From Lewinellaceae bacterium (GTDB lineage: Bacteria > Bacteroidota > Bacteroidia > Chitinophagales > Saprospiraceae), in contig JACJYG010000009.1 in NCBI GenBank assembly GCA_020636215.1, positions 1 through 64,000 of the forward strand: a stretch of 64,000 nucleotides of DNA, in the 5' to 3' direction. Shown piece after piece: positions 29,669 through 38,544 of the stretch. Every line of letters begins with the position of its first letter. Position 1 is the stretch's first letter. The translations under genes and the position numbers were made by a program. A model generated the notes under the pieces. It did not search any database. It saw nothing but the letters and a program-made list of their open reading frames with translations, and had not been told where the DNA came from.

Positions 29669-31087
29669 TCAAAAACCAAAATACGCCTTGGCGTTTCGAT
29701 AGCAGATATCTTTGACTATTTCGCCCAGCCATTCAACATCATTCGGAAGTAACCCATTATGCACATCTCTGCCGATAAGGTTGCAGAGCAGCCGGCGAAA
29801 GTATTCATGCCTCGGAAAGGATAGAAAGCTGCGGCTATCGGTCAACATGCCGATGAAACAACTGAGCAGGCCCATGTTGGATAAGGCATTGAGCTGTTTT
29901 TCCATGCCGTCCTGTTGGTCGAGGAACCACCAGGCGGAGCCGAATTGCATCTTCCCCCGAATGGAGCCGTCATTGAAATTGCCGATCATGGTGGCCATCA
30001 CCTCATTGTCCCGGGGGTTGAGGTTGTAAAGGATTGTCTTGGCCAGCTTGTTTTCCGAGTCGAGCCGGTCGAGGAATCGGGCAAGGGAGGCTGCCTGGTT
30101 GAAGTCGCCGATGCTGTCAAATCCTGTATCGGGGCCCAACTGGCGCATCATTCGGCTGCTATTGTTGCGGAGCGCGCCAAGATGGAACTGCTGCACCCAG
30201 CCTTTTTCAGCATACCGGCAGCTTAGTTCGAATAAAACGGCTGACTTAAAAGCCTGGATCTCGATTGGCGACAGTTCCTGGCCGGAAAGGCGCTTTTTGA
30301 GGGCTCCGTCCACTTGTTCTGGGCGGAATGGAGCGGCATACATTTGTTCCAGGCCATGGTCGGAAAGCCGGCAGCCATTATCGTGGAAAAAGGCTATCCG
30401 CTTATGAAGAGCTTGAAGGAGGCTATTGAAATCATTGATCTCGATTCCGGCTACCTCTCCCAGTTTTTCCAAATAGCGAGGGAACTCCTCTTTTTCGATC
30501 AGGATTGCTTTATCGGGGCGAAAGGCCGGCCGCATTTGGATCTCCAATCCATCGGCTTTGGCTTTCCTGTGGTGTTGCAGGTTATCGGTGGGGTCATCTG
30601 TCGAGCAAACCACAGCGACATTCATTTTACGGAGCAGGTTGCGGGTACTGTATTCCGGGGTTGGGAGCAGGCCAGAACAGTGTTCATAAATATCTTTTGC
30701 CGATTTTGGACTCAATAAATCCTTTATCCCAAAATACCGCTGTAACTCCAGGTGCGTCCAGTGAAAGAGTGGGTTACGAATGGTATAGGGCGCCGTTTCC
30801 GCCCATTTTTGGAATTTTTCAAAGTCGCTGGCGTCACCAGTGATATACCGTTCAGGGATGCCCAGGGTGCGCATGGCCCGCCATTTATAATGGTCGCCAT
30901 TGAGCCAGATGGCGGCCAGGTTTGGGAAGGTTTTATCTGCTGCAATTTCGTCCGGCGGCAGGTGGTTGTGGTAATCGATGATAGGCAGCCCTTTGGCGTA
31001 CTCGTGGAAGAGGATTTCTGCCGTATGGGTCTCCAGCAGGAAGTTGTCGTTTAGAAATGTTTTCGTATCCGTATTGGCTGCTTGCAT
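29669..31087 (-). CDS. uxaC: Uronate isomerase
   Basis: A 472-residue amidohydrolase-superfamily enzyme that converts D-glucuronate to fructuronate and D-galacturonate to tagaturonate. Metal-binding IIDYHNHLPPDEIA lies near residue 36, WRAMRTLGIPERYITGDA near 68, and VVCSTDDPTDNLQHH and FLSFPRHEYFRRLLCNLIG are visible further on. Full length. It is the first gene of the fifteen-gene minus-strand operon. A TATCTTTG promoter element lies about 160 nt upstream. Confidence 0.94.
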   Translation of the reverse strand: MQAANTDTKTFLNDNFLLETHTAEILFHEYAKGLPIIDYHNHLPPDEIAADKTFPNLAAIWLNGDHYKWRAMRTLGIPERYITGDASDFEKFQKWAETAPYTIRNPLFHWTHLELQRYFGIKDLLSPKSAKDIYEHCSGLLPTPEYSTRNLLRKMNVAVVCSTDDPTDNLQHHRKAKADGLEIQMRPAFRPDKAILIEKEEFPRYLEKLGEVAGIEINDFNSLLQALHKRIAFFHDNGCRLSDHGLEQMYAAPFRPEQVDGALKKRLSGQELSPIEIQAFKSAVLFELSCRYAEKGWVQQFHLGALRNNSSRMMRQLGPDTGFDSIGDFNQAASLARFLDRLDSENKLAKTILYNLNPRDNEVMATMIGNFNDGSIRGKMQFGSAWWFLDQQDGMEKQLNALSNMGLLSCFIGMLTDSRSFLSFPRHEYFRRLLCNLIGRDVHNGLLPNDVEWLGEIVKDICYRNAKAYFGF

Positions 31088-31097
31088 GCGATTTGGT

Positions 31098-31229
31098 TTA
31101 CGATTTCTTAAGGTGGGCTGCTTTTGACAGGTTCAGCATCCGGATTCCTTCCACTGCCAGACGAGCGTATTCGGTAGCGCCTTTTTGAGTTAGATGATTA
31201 GGGTCATGTTTGCCTTCCGGAAAACGCTC
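31098..31229 (-). pseudogene. Remnant of a rhamnogalacturonan-acetylesterase-like SGNH hydrolase
   Basis: A minus-strand frame of 43 codons that encodes ERFPEGKHDPNHLTQKGATE and then YARLAVEGIRMLNLSKAAHL before a stop. This matches the extreme C-terminus of SGNH/GDSL rhamnogalacturonan acetylesterases: the block-V DxxH (here D-P-N-H) and the ensuing KGATE-ARL-VEGI helix. An in-frame stop lies directly upstream (31230-31232), so only the tail remains. It marks a deletion or rearrangement at the head of the operon and supports the idea that the locus once included pectin-side-chain enzymes. Confidence 0.65.
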
Positions 31230-31247
31230 CTACTGGCCCGGTTTACC

Positions 31248-31255
31248 CAAAGATA
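31248..31255 (-). promoter_or_regulatory. Candidate promoter of the uronate/rhamnose operon
   Basis: CAAAGATA on the plus strand, that is TATCTTTG on the minus strand, an exact match to the Bacteroidota -7 element TAnnTTTG. A TTG lies about 23 nt further upstream, slightly beyond the usual 19-21, so the -33 part is weak. Transcription from here would give a 5' leader of about 150 nt running through the esterase remnant into uxaC. Confidence 0.4.
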
Positions 31256-31510
31256 TATTTCCTTAGAGAGCTCAGGGGCAATTTCATTGATAAAATCTTC
31301 TGTCCTGAAGGTAGGCTAAGGCCCTCCTAATTCTTTCAGCCTGGATTTTCGCCAGGAACTTAGGATGACACCCATCGCTTATATTGAAAGGCTAAAGCCC
31401 TTGCTTGATTCTGGAACGGAAATTATTATGCCCGATTGGGGCCCTTCCTAGAAAGTTGACTACATTAGATGGCATTTTTACCAGGGCTAATTTTTTAAAA
31501 TGCTTACTTT

Positions 31511-34500
31511 ATGACCCGGTTTTCATTATTTGCCTGCTTGCTTATCATTCTTCCGTTACTACTTACCGCCCAGGAGAATATCCCCCTCAAAGGCGATGAA
31601 CTGATCCTGCAGGGGTATCAGCAAAAGCTCAGTGGGGTGGAATACGACTACAACTCCACTATTCCCGGCATTACCAAAGCGCTATTGGTCCGCGCGACTA
31701 ACGGTAAGGAGTTTATGGAATGGGAAACGGAAACTGTTCCAGCCACTATCAACCAGCCTTATGTTACATTTATCTGGGTAGCGGGGCAGGGATGCAACCT
31801 GGGAGAAGCACAGATGGAGCTGGCTATCGAGGGACAGCCGTCCCTTTCGTTTGAAATCAGTTATCGAAAGAGCTGGGATGTAAGCGGAAATGCCGGTGTA
31901 GTACTGAGCTACCGACACAATCAGTTCGATGGGGCCAACGACCAGTATGGGTTCATGTTCCTGCGGGTTCCCAAAGCCTTGCTCTCTCCCGGGCAGCCAT
32001 TGAAACTGAAGGTCACCGGCGCCCGCAACAATAGCCAGGCCTGGTATATGACCTTCCGGGCAGGCTTGAAGCCGGGGCTGATTATCACCCCTTTTCCCGC
32101 GCTGATGAAAGGGGAAACCAACCGGCGGGCTATTTCGGCAACCGTCTATCACTTCCAGCAGCCCACAGAAGGGAGATTGTACGCCAATGGCAAGTTGTTG
32201 CAATCCATACCCCTGAAATTCGGCCATAACTACCTTTCCCTGGGCTGGCCAGTGAGCCAGGAAACAGAGGATATTACCTTCCGCCTGGAAGCTGCCAATT
32301 ATGCAGAGGAAAAGACGGTTAGCCTGTCGCCCTTCCGCCATTGGAAGGTCGATTTTATCCAGCATTCCCATACCGACATCGGCTATACCCGGCCTCAGAC
32401 GGAGATCCTTGCGGAGCACCTTCGTTATATCGATTATGCCCTCGATTATTGTGACGCCACCGACCAATACCCCGATGACGCCCAATTTCGCTGGACCTGC
32501 GAGGCCGCCTGGGCAGTTGACGAATACCTCAAGAGCCGGCCCAGGGAACAGATCGAACGCCTCAAACGGCGGGTCGAGGAAGGCCGCATAGAAGTGACGG
32601 CCATGTACTTCAACTTTGATGAGCTACCCGATGAGCAAACTCTGGCGGCTTCCCTGGCCGCCAATCAGCGCTTTCGCGATGCAGGGCTGAAGGTGCAACT
32701 GGCCATGCAGAACGACGTCAACGGGACGGGCTGGTGTTTCAACGACTTTTTCAATAGCATCGGCGTGAAATACCTCAATATGGGCACCCACGGCGCCCGG
32801 GCCCTGATTTGCTTCGATATCCCCACTGCTTTCTGGTGGGAATCACCTTCCGGGAACCGAATGCTGGCCTTCCGGGCGGAACACTATATGACCGGCAATA
32901 CGGCCTTCGGCATCCACAGCCAGAACTTTCTCTATTTTGAAGAAAAACTCATGGCTTATCTCCTAGAGCTAGGCAATAAAGGCTATCCCCATGATGTGAT
33001 CGCCATCCAGCATTCGGGTTACCTGACAGATAATTCGCCACCGTCTACCCGGTCCTCCGACATGATCCGGATGTGGAATGAAAAATACGAATGGCCAAAG
33101 CTGCGCTCGGCCGCAGCCAGCGAGTTTTTTGAATATCTGGAACAAAACCATGCTTCTGAATTGCCGGTCTACCGGGTCGCCTGGCCCGACTGGTGGACTG
33201 ACGGGTTCGGCTCGGCAGCCCGCGAGGTTGCGGCTACCCGCGACGCCCACGTTGATATGATCGCTAATCAGGGCGCCCTGTCAATGGGGCAGATGCTGGG
33301 CGGCCAATTACCTCAAGGCATCACCGGACGGATTGAAGAGGCGAATAAGGCTATTCTTTTCTACGGCGAACATACACTTGGTTCGTCCGAAAGCGTGCGC
33401 GACCCCTACGGTACGGCCACCATGGAGCAGCGGGAAATGAAAGAATCCTTTGCCTGGGAAGCTAACCGCCGCGCCAAAATGATTGGCGAGGAGGCTATGG
33501 GCATCCTCCAGCAATTTTTCTCCAAATCCGAACAACCCAGCTTACTGGTGTTCAATACCCTGAACTGGGCGCGCGATGGTTTGGCAACCGTATACATCGA
33601 CCACCAGATACTACCCCTGGGCCGCAGATTCCGTTTCCTGGACGAAGAGGGTAGGGAGGCTCCCGCCCAACAACTGGGTAACCGCTCGGATGGAACTTAC
33701 TGGGCGATTTGGGTGGAGCAGGCGCCTGCCTTTGGGGTGAAAAAGTATGTCATCGATCTGGGAGAGGAAGAATCCGAAACAGCACCGCTATCGAAGGCGC
33801 TGGAAAGCACCCCACCCATTCTTGAAAATCAGTGGTACCGCTTGCAGTTTGATAAAGATAGAGGAGCTGTCGCCAGCTTGTACGACAAAGAACTATCATT
33901 GGAATTGGTTGACCCCGGCGCTCCCTGGCAATTGGGGGAATTTATTAATGAACGATTGGGCAACCGATCGCAGCTGGAAGGCCGAAAATTGGATGATTAC
34001 CAGCGATTTAGCCTGGATACCATCTGGTATGACGGCTTTGAACCCGGGCCCATTTGGGACGCCGTACGCTTCAAAGGGGAGTCGAGCACCTTTTTCAGCC
34101 CCAATGGGTACGATATCGAGTTCCGATTGTTCCATACCAGCAAAAGGGTAGGGCTGGCCTATGAAGTCATTAAACGGCCGATCATTGAACCGGAGGGCAT
34201 TTACCTGGCTTTCCCGTTTCAATTAGACGATGGCAAGATTTTTTGCGAAGTGCCCGGCGGGGTGATGGAGGCTGGAAAAGGCCAGTTGCCTGGCTCGGCT
34301 AATGATTGGAATACTATGCAGAACTTTGTGTCGGTTCGCAATGCCGGCGCTCAGATTGTCTTTGGCAGCCACGAAGTGCCTCTCGCGCAGTTTGGCGCCA
34401 TCAATACCGGCCGTTTCCTGGCTGGCGCCGGCCCCGACAGCACCCACATCTTTTCCTGGCCGATGAACAACTACTGGACCACCAATTTCAACGCCGACCA

Positions 34501-34894
34501 ACGCGGCGGACATGAATGGTCGTACTACCTCACTTCTTCAAAAGAAACCAGTAATAGTTTTGCCACCCATTTCGGCTGGGGCGCCCGGGTGCCTTTCCCC
34601 GCCAGGGTGTTACCCCCCGGCCAGCCGGGAACGGATGCCCTGAAAGGCAGCCTCATCCAGGGTTTCCCGGATAATGTATTACTGGCCAACGCCCGGCCGG
34701 AAGAAGGCCGAAACAGCCTGGTCCTGCAGCTTCGGGAGCTCGATGGAAAAATCACACCCCTGTCTCTCAAGGCCCCCGGCGGACAAATGCTTCGTTTGGA
34801 ACGGGTGGATGTGGTAGGAAAGCCTCTTGCCGGCAAATCTGCGCCGGCTCAATTGAAGCCTTTCGAAAGCGCCTTTTTCCGGCTGAGTTGGTAA
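31511..34894 (+). CDS. Exported GH38-like glycoside hydrolase (alpha-mannosidase family)
   Basis: An 1127-residue enzyme with a signal peptide (MTRFSLFACLLIILPLLLTAQE, cut near 20). An N-terminal beta-domain (about 25-270) precedes the catalytic domain that begins with the family motif HSHTDIGYT (near 285), whose His and Asp bind zinc. A candidate nucleophile is the Asp in AMQNDVNGTGW (near 401), which differs from the classical QxDPFG. The C-terminal part is beta-rich, as in GH38. No sorting tail is visible, so it is probably periplasmic. It is divergent from the uronate/rhamnose operon and may release a sugar for it, but substrate specificity cannot be read from sequence. Confidence 0.85.
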   Translation: MTRFSLFACLLIILPLLLTAQENIPLKGDELILQGYQQKLSGVEYDYNSTIPGITKALLVRATNGKEFMEWETETVPATINQPYVTFIWVAGQGCNLGEAQMELAIEGQPSLSFEISYRKSWDVSGNAGVVLSYRHNQFDGANDQYGFMFLRVPKALLSPGQPLKLKVTGARNNSQAWYMTFRAGLKPGLIITPFPALMKGETNRRAISATVYHFQQPTEGRLYANGKLLQSIPLKFGHNYLSLGWPVSQETEDITFRLEAANYAEEKTVSLSPFRHWKVDFIQHSHTDIGYTRPQTEILAEHLRYIDYALDYCDATDQYPDDAQFRWTCEAAWAVDEYLKSRPREQIERLKRRVEEGRIEVTAMYFNFDELPDEQTLAASLAANQRFRDAGLKVQLAMQNDVNGTGWCFNDFFNSIGVKYLNMGTHGARALICFDIPTAFWWESPSGNRMLAFRAEHYMTGNTAFGIHSQNFLYFEEKLMAYLLELGNKGYPHDVIAIQHSGYLTDNSPPSTRSSDMIRMWNEKYEWPKLRSAAASEFFEYLEQNHASELPVYRVAWPDWWTDGFGSAAREVAATRDAHVDMIANQGALSMGQMLGGQLPQGITGRIEEANKAILFYGEHTLGSSESVRDPYGTATMEQREMKESFAWEANRRAKMIGEEAMGILQQFFSKSEQPSLLVFNTLNWARDGLATVYIDHQILPLGRRFRFLDEEGREAPAQQLGNRSDGTYWAIWVEQAPAFGVKKYVIDLGEEESETAPLSKALESTPPILENQWYRLQFDKDRGAVASLYDKELSLELVDPGAPWQLGEFINERLGNRSQLEGRKLDDYQRFSLDTIWYDGFEPGPIWDAVRFKGESSTFFSPNGYDIEFRLFHTSKRVGLAYEVIKRPIIEPEGIYLAFPFQLDDGKIFCEVPGGVMEAGKGQLPGSANDWNTMQNFVSVRNAGAQIVFGSHEVPLAQFGAINTGRFLAGAGPDSTHIFSWPMNNYWTTNFNADQRGGHEWSYYLTSSKETSNSFATHFGWGARVPFPARVLPPGQPGTDALKGSLIQGFPDNVLLANARPEEGRNSLVLQLRELDGKITPLSLKAPGGQMLRLERVDVVGKPLAGKSAPAQLKPFESAFFRLSW

Positions 34895-34899
34895 CACCT

Positions 34900-35007
34900 T
34901 ATCCACAGTATCAATAGTATCCACAGTATCAATAGTATCCACAGTATCAATAGTATCCACCTTATCAATAGTATCCACAGTATCAATAGTATCCACAGTA
35001 TCAATAG
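34900..35007. repeat. Tandem repeat, six 18-bp units
   Basis: Six copies of TATCCACAGTATCAATAG lie head to tail (the fourth has CCT for CAG), with a partial seventh running to about 35013. The two 9-bp halves are themselves related (TATCxAxAG), so the array grew from a 9-mer. It begins 5 nt after the GH38 stop codon and reaches the cdd stop codon, between converging genes. The near identity of copies suggests recent slippage. Confidence 0.9.
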
Positions 35008-35012
35008 TATCC

Positions 35013-35495
35013 CTACAAATACCCCCCATGAAACCCTAACGGCAAAATGGCATTCCCCGACTCAATGACATAAATCGGCCCTTCCGACCCTTGGAGGATC
35101 AACACAATGGGCTTATCCTGCCTGCTCTCTGCCTCGCAGATGGCTTGCCGGCAAGAGCCACAGGGAGCTGCCGGAACCCTTATCGCCTTAGCTGGATTAT
35201 GAACCGTGATCGCGATCGCCACGATGGGAACACCAGGCTGTTGCATGACGGCGTTGCTCAGCGCTACCCGTTCGGCGCACAGGCACATAGGGTAGGCGGC
35301 GTTTTCCTGATTAGCGCCCAATGCTATGCTGCCATTCTCCAATAGTATGGCAGCTCCTACGTGAAAATGAGAATAAGGAGCATAAGATTCCTTCAACGCC
35401 AAACGTGCTTTTTCAAGTAGTTGCTGGTATGTTTCCGGTAGTTCACCTGTAGTATCGTAAGCCTTCAGTTTTGTACTCAAGGTTATTTCTTTCAT
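35013..35495 (-). CDS. cdd: Cytidine deaminase
   Basis: Deaminates cytidine and deoxycytidine to uridine and deoxyuridine in pyrimidine salvage. Zinc-site motifs CAERVALSNA (CAE) and PCGSCRQA (PCxxC) are intact, and YAPYSHFHVGAA and NAAYPMCL are family typical. I place the start at the ATG at 35495 (160 aa; MKEITLSTK); the frame is open to a GTG at 35510, five codons further up. The TAG stop (35013-35015) falls at the end of the neighbouring 18-bp repeat array, so repeat change could alter the gene end. Single gene, convergent with GH38. Confidence 0.93.
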   Translation of the reverse strand: MKEITLSTKLKAYDTTGELPETYQQLLEKARLALKESYAPYSHFHVGAAILLENGSIALGANQENAAYPMCLCAERVALSNAVMQQPGVPIVAIAITVHNPAKAIRVPAAPCGSCRQAICEAESRQDKPIVLILQGSEGPIYVIESGNAILPLGFHGGYL

Positions 35496-35608
35496 AGAGC
35501 TCGGCTTCACCTGAAGTAAATAAAAGTCTTATCTTGCGGCCATTCAAAGGCGCTATTAAGCCCCTTTGAGCCGAGCAATTTACCTCAATAAAAAGATAAT
35601 ACCAACTC

Positions 35609-36946
35609 ATGAACAGCATATTGATCATCGGCGCCGGGCGTTCGGCCACGGCTTGTATCAAGTACGTGCTGGATAAGGCCCAGGATCGGAACTGGTTTGT
35701 AACCGTGGCGGATGCCGACCCCAAATTGGCGGAAGCCAAAGTTGCCGGCCATCCCAATGGGCGGGGCACCTGGCTTGACGTTATGAAAGTGAACGACCGG
35801 CGGGAACTCATCGGCCGGGCCGACGTGGTGGTTTCCCTCTTGCCTGCCTACCTGCACCTGGAAGTGGCCCATGATTGCATTAAACTAAAAAAACACCTCA
35901 TTACAGCCTCCTATGTCTCTCAGGAGATGCACCAACTGGCGGACGAAGCCCGCAACCGGGAGTTGATCTTCATGGGAGAAATGGGCCTGGATCCAGGCAT
36001 TGACCACATGTCGGCTATGCAGCAAATCAATGCGATCAAAGCCAAAGGAGGAGAAATTACAGCTTTTCGATCCTATACAGGTGGTCTGGTGGCGCCGGAA
36101 TCGGACGACAACCCCTGGCATTATAAGATCACCTGGAACCCCCGAAATGTTGTATTGGCAGGGCAGGGAACTGCACAGTATCTCGAAAACGGCAAGCATC
36201 GTTACATCCCCTATAATCGCCTGTTCAAAGAGTACCGGCTGATCGATGTTCCGGGTATGGGTGCTTTTGAAGTGTACGCTAACCGCGACTCTCTGATGTA
36301 CCGGGAAGCCTACGGGCTTGGTGAAATTCCTAACATCCTGAGAGGCACCATCCGCTATCGGGGCTTCTCCGAGGCCTGGAACGCACTGGTCAAAATTGGC
36401 CTGACGGATGGCTCTTATCCAATCCTTGGCTCCAGCCAGCTGACGTACCACGAATTGATGGAAGCCTACCTTAATCCTGCTTTTACTTCCGGTTCGGTCA
36501 AAGAGCGCATCGCCAACTTCATCAAGCGGGACCCCGACTCCGATGTGATGAAAAAACTGGAATGGCTGGGCTTGTTCAGCAAAAAGAAGATCCGCCTGAA
36601 AAATGCCACTCCGGCCCACATTCTGGAGCAGTTGCTGCTGGATAAGTGGAAACTGAAGCCTCAGGATAAGGACATGATCATCATGCAACATGAGTTCGAA
36701 TATAAGCTAGATGGCCAACAGCAGCAGCTCACCTCAACGCTCATTATGAAAGGGGAGGATGCTGAAAATACGGCCATGTCAAAACTGGTAGGCTTGCCGC
36801 TGGGCATTTTTGTTAAACAAGTCATGGAGGGCAAGATCGTCCGGACGGGGGTCAACATTCCGGTTATGCCGGAGGTTTACCAGCCGGTGCTGGAAGAGCT
36901 GAAAGAATTTGGAGTGGTTTTCCAGGAACAGCATAAAGTACTATAA
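35609..36946 (+). CDS. Saccharopine dehydrogenase-like oxidoreductase
   Basis: A 445-residue protein with an N-terminal Rossmann motif ILIIGAGRSATACI and SADP-type segments (VTVADADPKLAEA, ADVVVSLLPAYLHLEVAHDCI), then GEMGLDPGIDHMSAMQ and SYTGGLVAPESDDNPWHYKITWNPRNV, all typical of the saccharopine dehydrogenase (glutamate-forming)/reductase family involved in lysine metabolism. Full length. It may act in lysine degradation or a related amino-acid reaction; Bacteroidota members are mostly not tested. It precedes a flippase-like gene by about 36 nt. Confidence 0.87.
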   Translation: MNSILIIGAGRSATACIKYVLDKAQDRNWFVTVADADPKLAEAKVAGHPNGRGTWLDVMKVNDRRELIGRADVVVSLLPAYLHLEVAHDCIKLKKHLITASYVSQEMHQLADEARNRELIFMGEMGLDPGIDHMSAMQQINAIKAKGGEITAFRSYTGGLVAPESDDNPWHYKITWNPRNVVLAGQGTAQYLENGKHRYIPYNRLFKEYRLIDVPGMGAFEVYANRDSLMYREAYGLGEIPNILRGTIRYRGFSEAWNALVKIGLTDGSYPILGSSQLTYHELMEAYLNPAFTSGSVKERIANFIKRDPDSDVMKKLEWLGLFSKKKIRLKNATPAHILEQLLLDKWKLKPQDKDMIIMQHEFEYKLDGQQQQLTSTLIMKGEDAENTAMSKLVGLPLGIFVKQVMEGKIVRTGVNIPVMPEVYQPVLEELKEFGVVFQEQHKVL

Positions 36947-36982
36947 GCCCTGAACCTGCTTTCTTTCCTTTATCGCAGTAAT

Positions 36983-38263
36983 GTGCGCGCCTTTCAGGTA
37001 TTTAATGTACTTCGGCAAGGCGCTACGATCCTCATCGCTATCCTGCTCGCCAAAAGTGCGCTCGGCACGGAAGGGATCGGTATTTATGAGATGCTGTTGT
37101 ATATCGGCTTTACACTCACTGCTTTCTGGATCGCCGGCCTGATGCAAGGCTTTCTGGCTCAATACCCGCAATTGGCCCCTGCCAGGCAGCCGGCTTTCTT
37201 GTTCAATGCCTATCTATTGTTCCTGGGCCTCAGCACTTTGGTGTTAAGTATATTGTGGGTAGCAAAAACACCCATCCTGACGGCTTTGGCCAGTCAGCCG
37301 GACCTGCCCTATTACGAACTTTTCATCCTGTTCCTCTGGCTGAATGCGCCCACTTTTCTGGTGGAGAATATCTATCTTTTGCTCAACCGGCCGGCGGAAA
37401 TATTTCGCTTCGGTATTTGGTCGTTCGGGCTCCAGGTAGGGGCTACATTAGCGCCCATATACCTGGGATATGGTTTGCAAGGCGCCTTTTACGCCTTGAT
37501 CACCCTGGCTGCGGGCCGGCATATCTGGCTGCTATATTTGCTTTGGAAATATGGGGCTTTCGAATGGCAACCCCGGTTGATAAGCCAATGGGCATTAATG
37601 TCCATCCCACTCATTTTATATGCGCTGATGGGCGTTTTTAACCAATCGTTTGACAACTGGCTGGTGAACTTCCGGTACGCGGGAGATGAACACTTGTTCG
37701 CCATTTTCCGCTACGGCGCCAGGGAACTTCCTTTTGCTTTGGCGATTAGCAATGCTTTTGGTTCTGCTATGCTGCCGGAAGTGGCCGGAAATTTGGAAAA
37801 TGCACTGCCGAGTATTCGGGATAAATCCAGGAAATTGTTTCACCTGTTGTTTCCATTATCCATCTTTCTGGTGCTCACCAGTAAATGGATATTCCCATTG
37901 GTGTTCAGTAATTCTTTTGAGGACTCGATCATTTTGTTCAACATTTTTCTACTGGTGACCATCAGCCGCCTGGTCTTTTCCCGGCCGATCCTGGTGGGGC
38001 TCAACGCGAACCGATTGGTGTTCTATATCTCTTTGGTGGAATTGGCCTTTCACGTTGTCCTTGGGTTTGTCCTGGCTCATTTCATGGGCCTGGTTGGTAT
38101 TGCCATTGCTACCGTCGCCGCCCATACGCTGGAGAAAATATTGCTGTGCTGGTTTCTGTACCGTAAGTTCGGCATCAGCCTCAGCCAGTATACGGATATG
38201 CGGTGGTTCCTTGGCTATTCAATGGGCATGGTGGCGGGTTTCGTAGTGGCGGTGGCCGGGTGA
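36983..38263 (+). CDS. Flippase-like membrane protein (MOP/polysaccharide export family)
   Basis: A 426-residue protein with about twelve hydrophobic segments, resembling oligosaccharide flippases and other MOP-superfamily exporters. It begins with GTG (RAFQVFNVLRQGATILIAILL), and the reading frame is open upstream to the previous stop codon with a hydrophobic, family-like stretch (LNLLSFLYRSNV), so a non-ATG start a few codons earlier is possible. It likely moves a lipid-linked glycan or similar across the inner membrane. The substrate is unknown; no glycosyltransferases are adjacent. Confidence 0.8.
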   Translation: MRAFQVFNVLRQGATILIAILLAKSALGTEGIGIYEMLLYIGFTLTAFWIAGLMQGFLAQYPQLAPARQPAFLFNAYLLFLGLSTLVLSILWVAKTPILTALASQPDLPYYELFILFLWLNAPTFLVENIYLLLNRPAEIFRFGIWSFGLQVGATLAPIYLGYGLQGAFYALITLAAGRHIWLLYLLWKYGAFEWQPRLISQWALMSIPLILYALMGVFNQSFDNWLVNFRYAGDEHLFAIFRYGARELPFALAISNAFGSAMLPEVAGNLENALPSIRDKSRKLFHLLFPLSIFLVLTSKWIFPLVFSNSFEDSIILFNIFLLVTISRLVFSRPILVGLNANRLVFYISLVELAFHVVLGFVLAHFMGLVGIAIATVAAHTLEKILLCWFLYRKFGISLSQYTDMRWFLGYSMGMVAGFVVAVAG

Positions 38264-38308
38264 TTAAATAGCTATGGCATAAAGCTGTTGATAAGCGTAA
38301 GACAAGTT

Positions 38309-38519
38309 AGGGTGCAACTTGGCGTTCAATGTCGTCAACTTAAGGCTGTCAGCGACTGACTAAGCCTGGTTCTTCTCCAAGACAAGTCAGCCGCTGACTA
38401 CTCCCGCGTCAGTCAGCGGCTGGCTTGCCTCAAGTAAGCCTTGCTTAGCCAGACGCTGACAGGCTAGCCATGAGAATCTTAAGTTGACGACATTGAACTT
38501 GGCGTTGAAGTTGCACCCT
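38309..38519. repeat. 211-bp inverted-repeat element with a central palindrome
   Basis: Left arm AGGGTGCAACTTGGCGTTCA... and the reverse of the right arm agree over about 35 bp apart from a 6-bp insertion (CAACGC-like) in the right arm. The arms run through TCAATGTCGTCAACTTAAG. The centre (38383-38427) is a second palindrome of 17-bp arms (CAAGTCAGCCGCTGACT, one mismatch). The whole could fold as one long hairpin. It lies between converging genes; a miniature transposable element or a structured RNA end are both possible. Confidence 0.8.
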
Positions 38520-38544
38520 GATTTCAATACTTTTGAAACCCTAC

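Larger units (their letters stand above)
31088..31510. other. Divergent upstream region of uxaC operon and GH38 gene
   Basis: A 423-bp region between divergent genes. It holds an acetylesterase remnant (31098-31229), a minus-strand TATCTTTG element (31248-31255) and otherwise no complete gene. One further minus-strand frame (about 31200-31330, containing DFINEIAPELSKEIYLWVN) is open but has no clear start and I cannot identify it. Confidence 0.6.

Noticed and set aside
34900..35007. CRISPR-like array
   Set aside because: Units are direct 18-bp copies without unique spacers and no cas gene is present.
34679..35029. Minus-strand ORF with repeated VDTIDT through the 18-bp array
   Set aside because: It overlaps GH38 and the cdd end in another frame and is a by-product of the tandem repeat, with no start signal.
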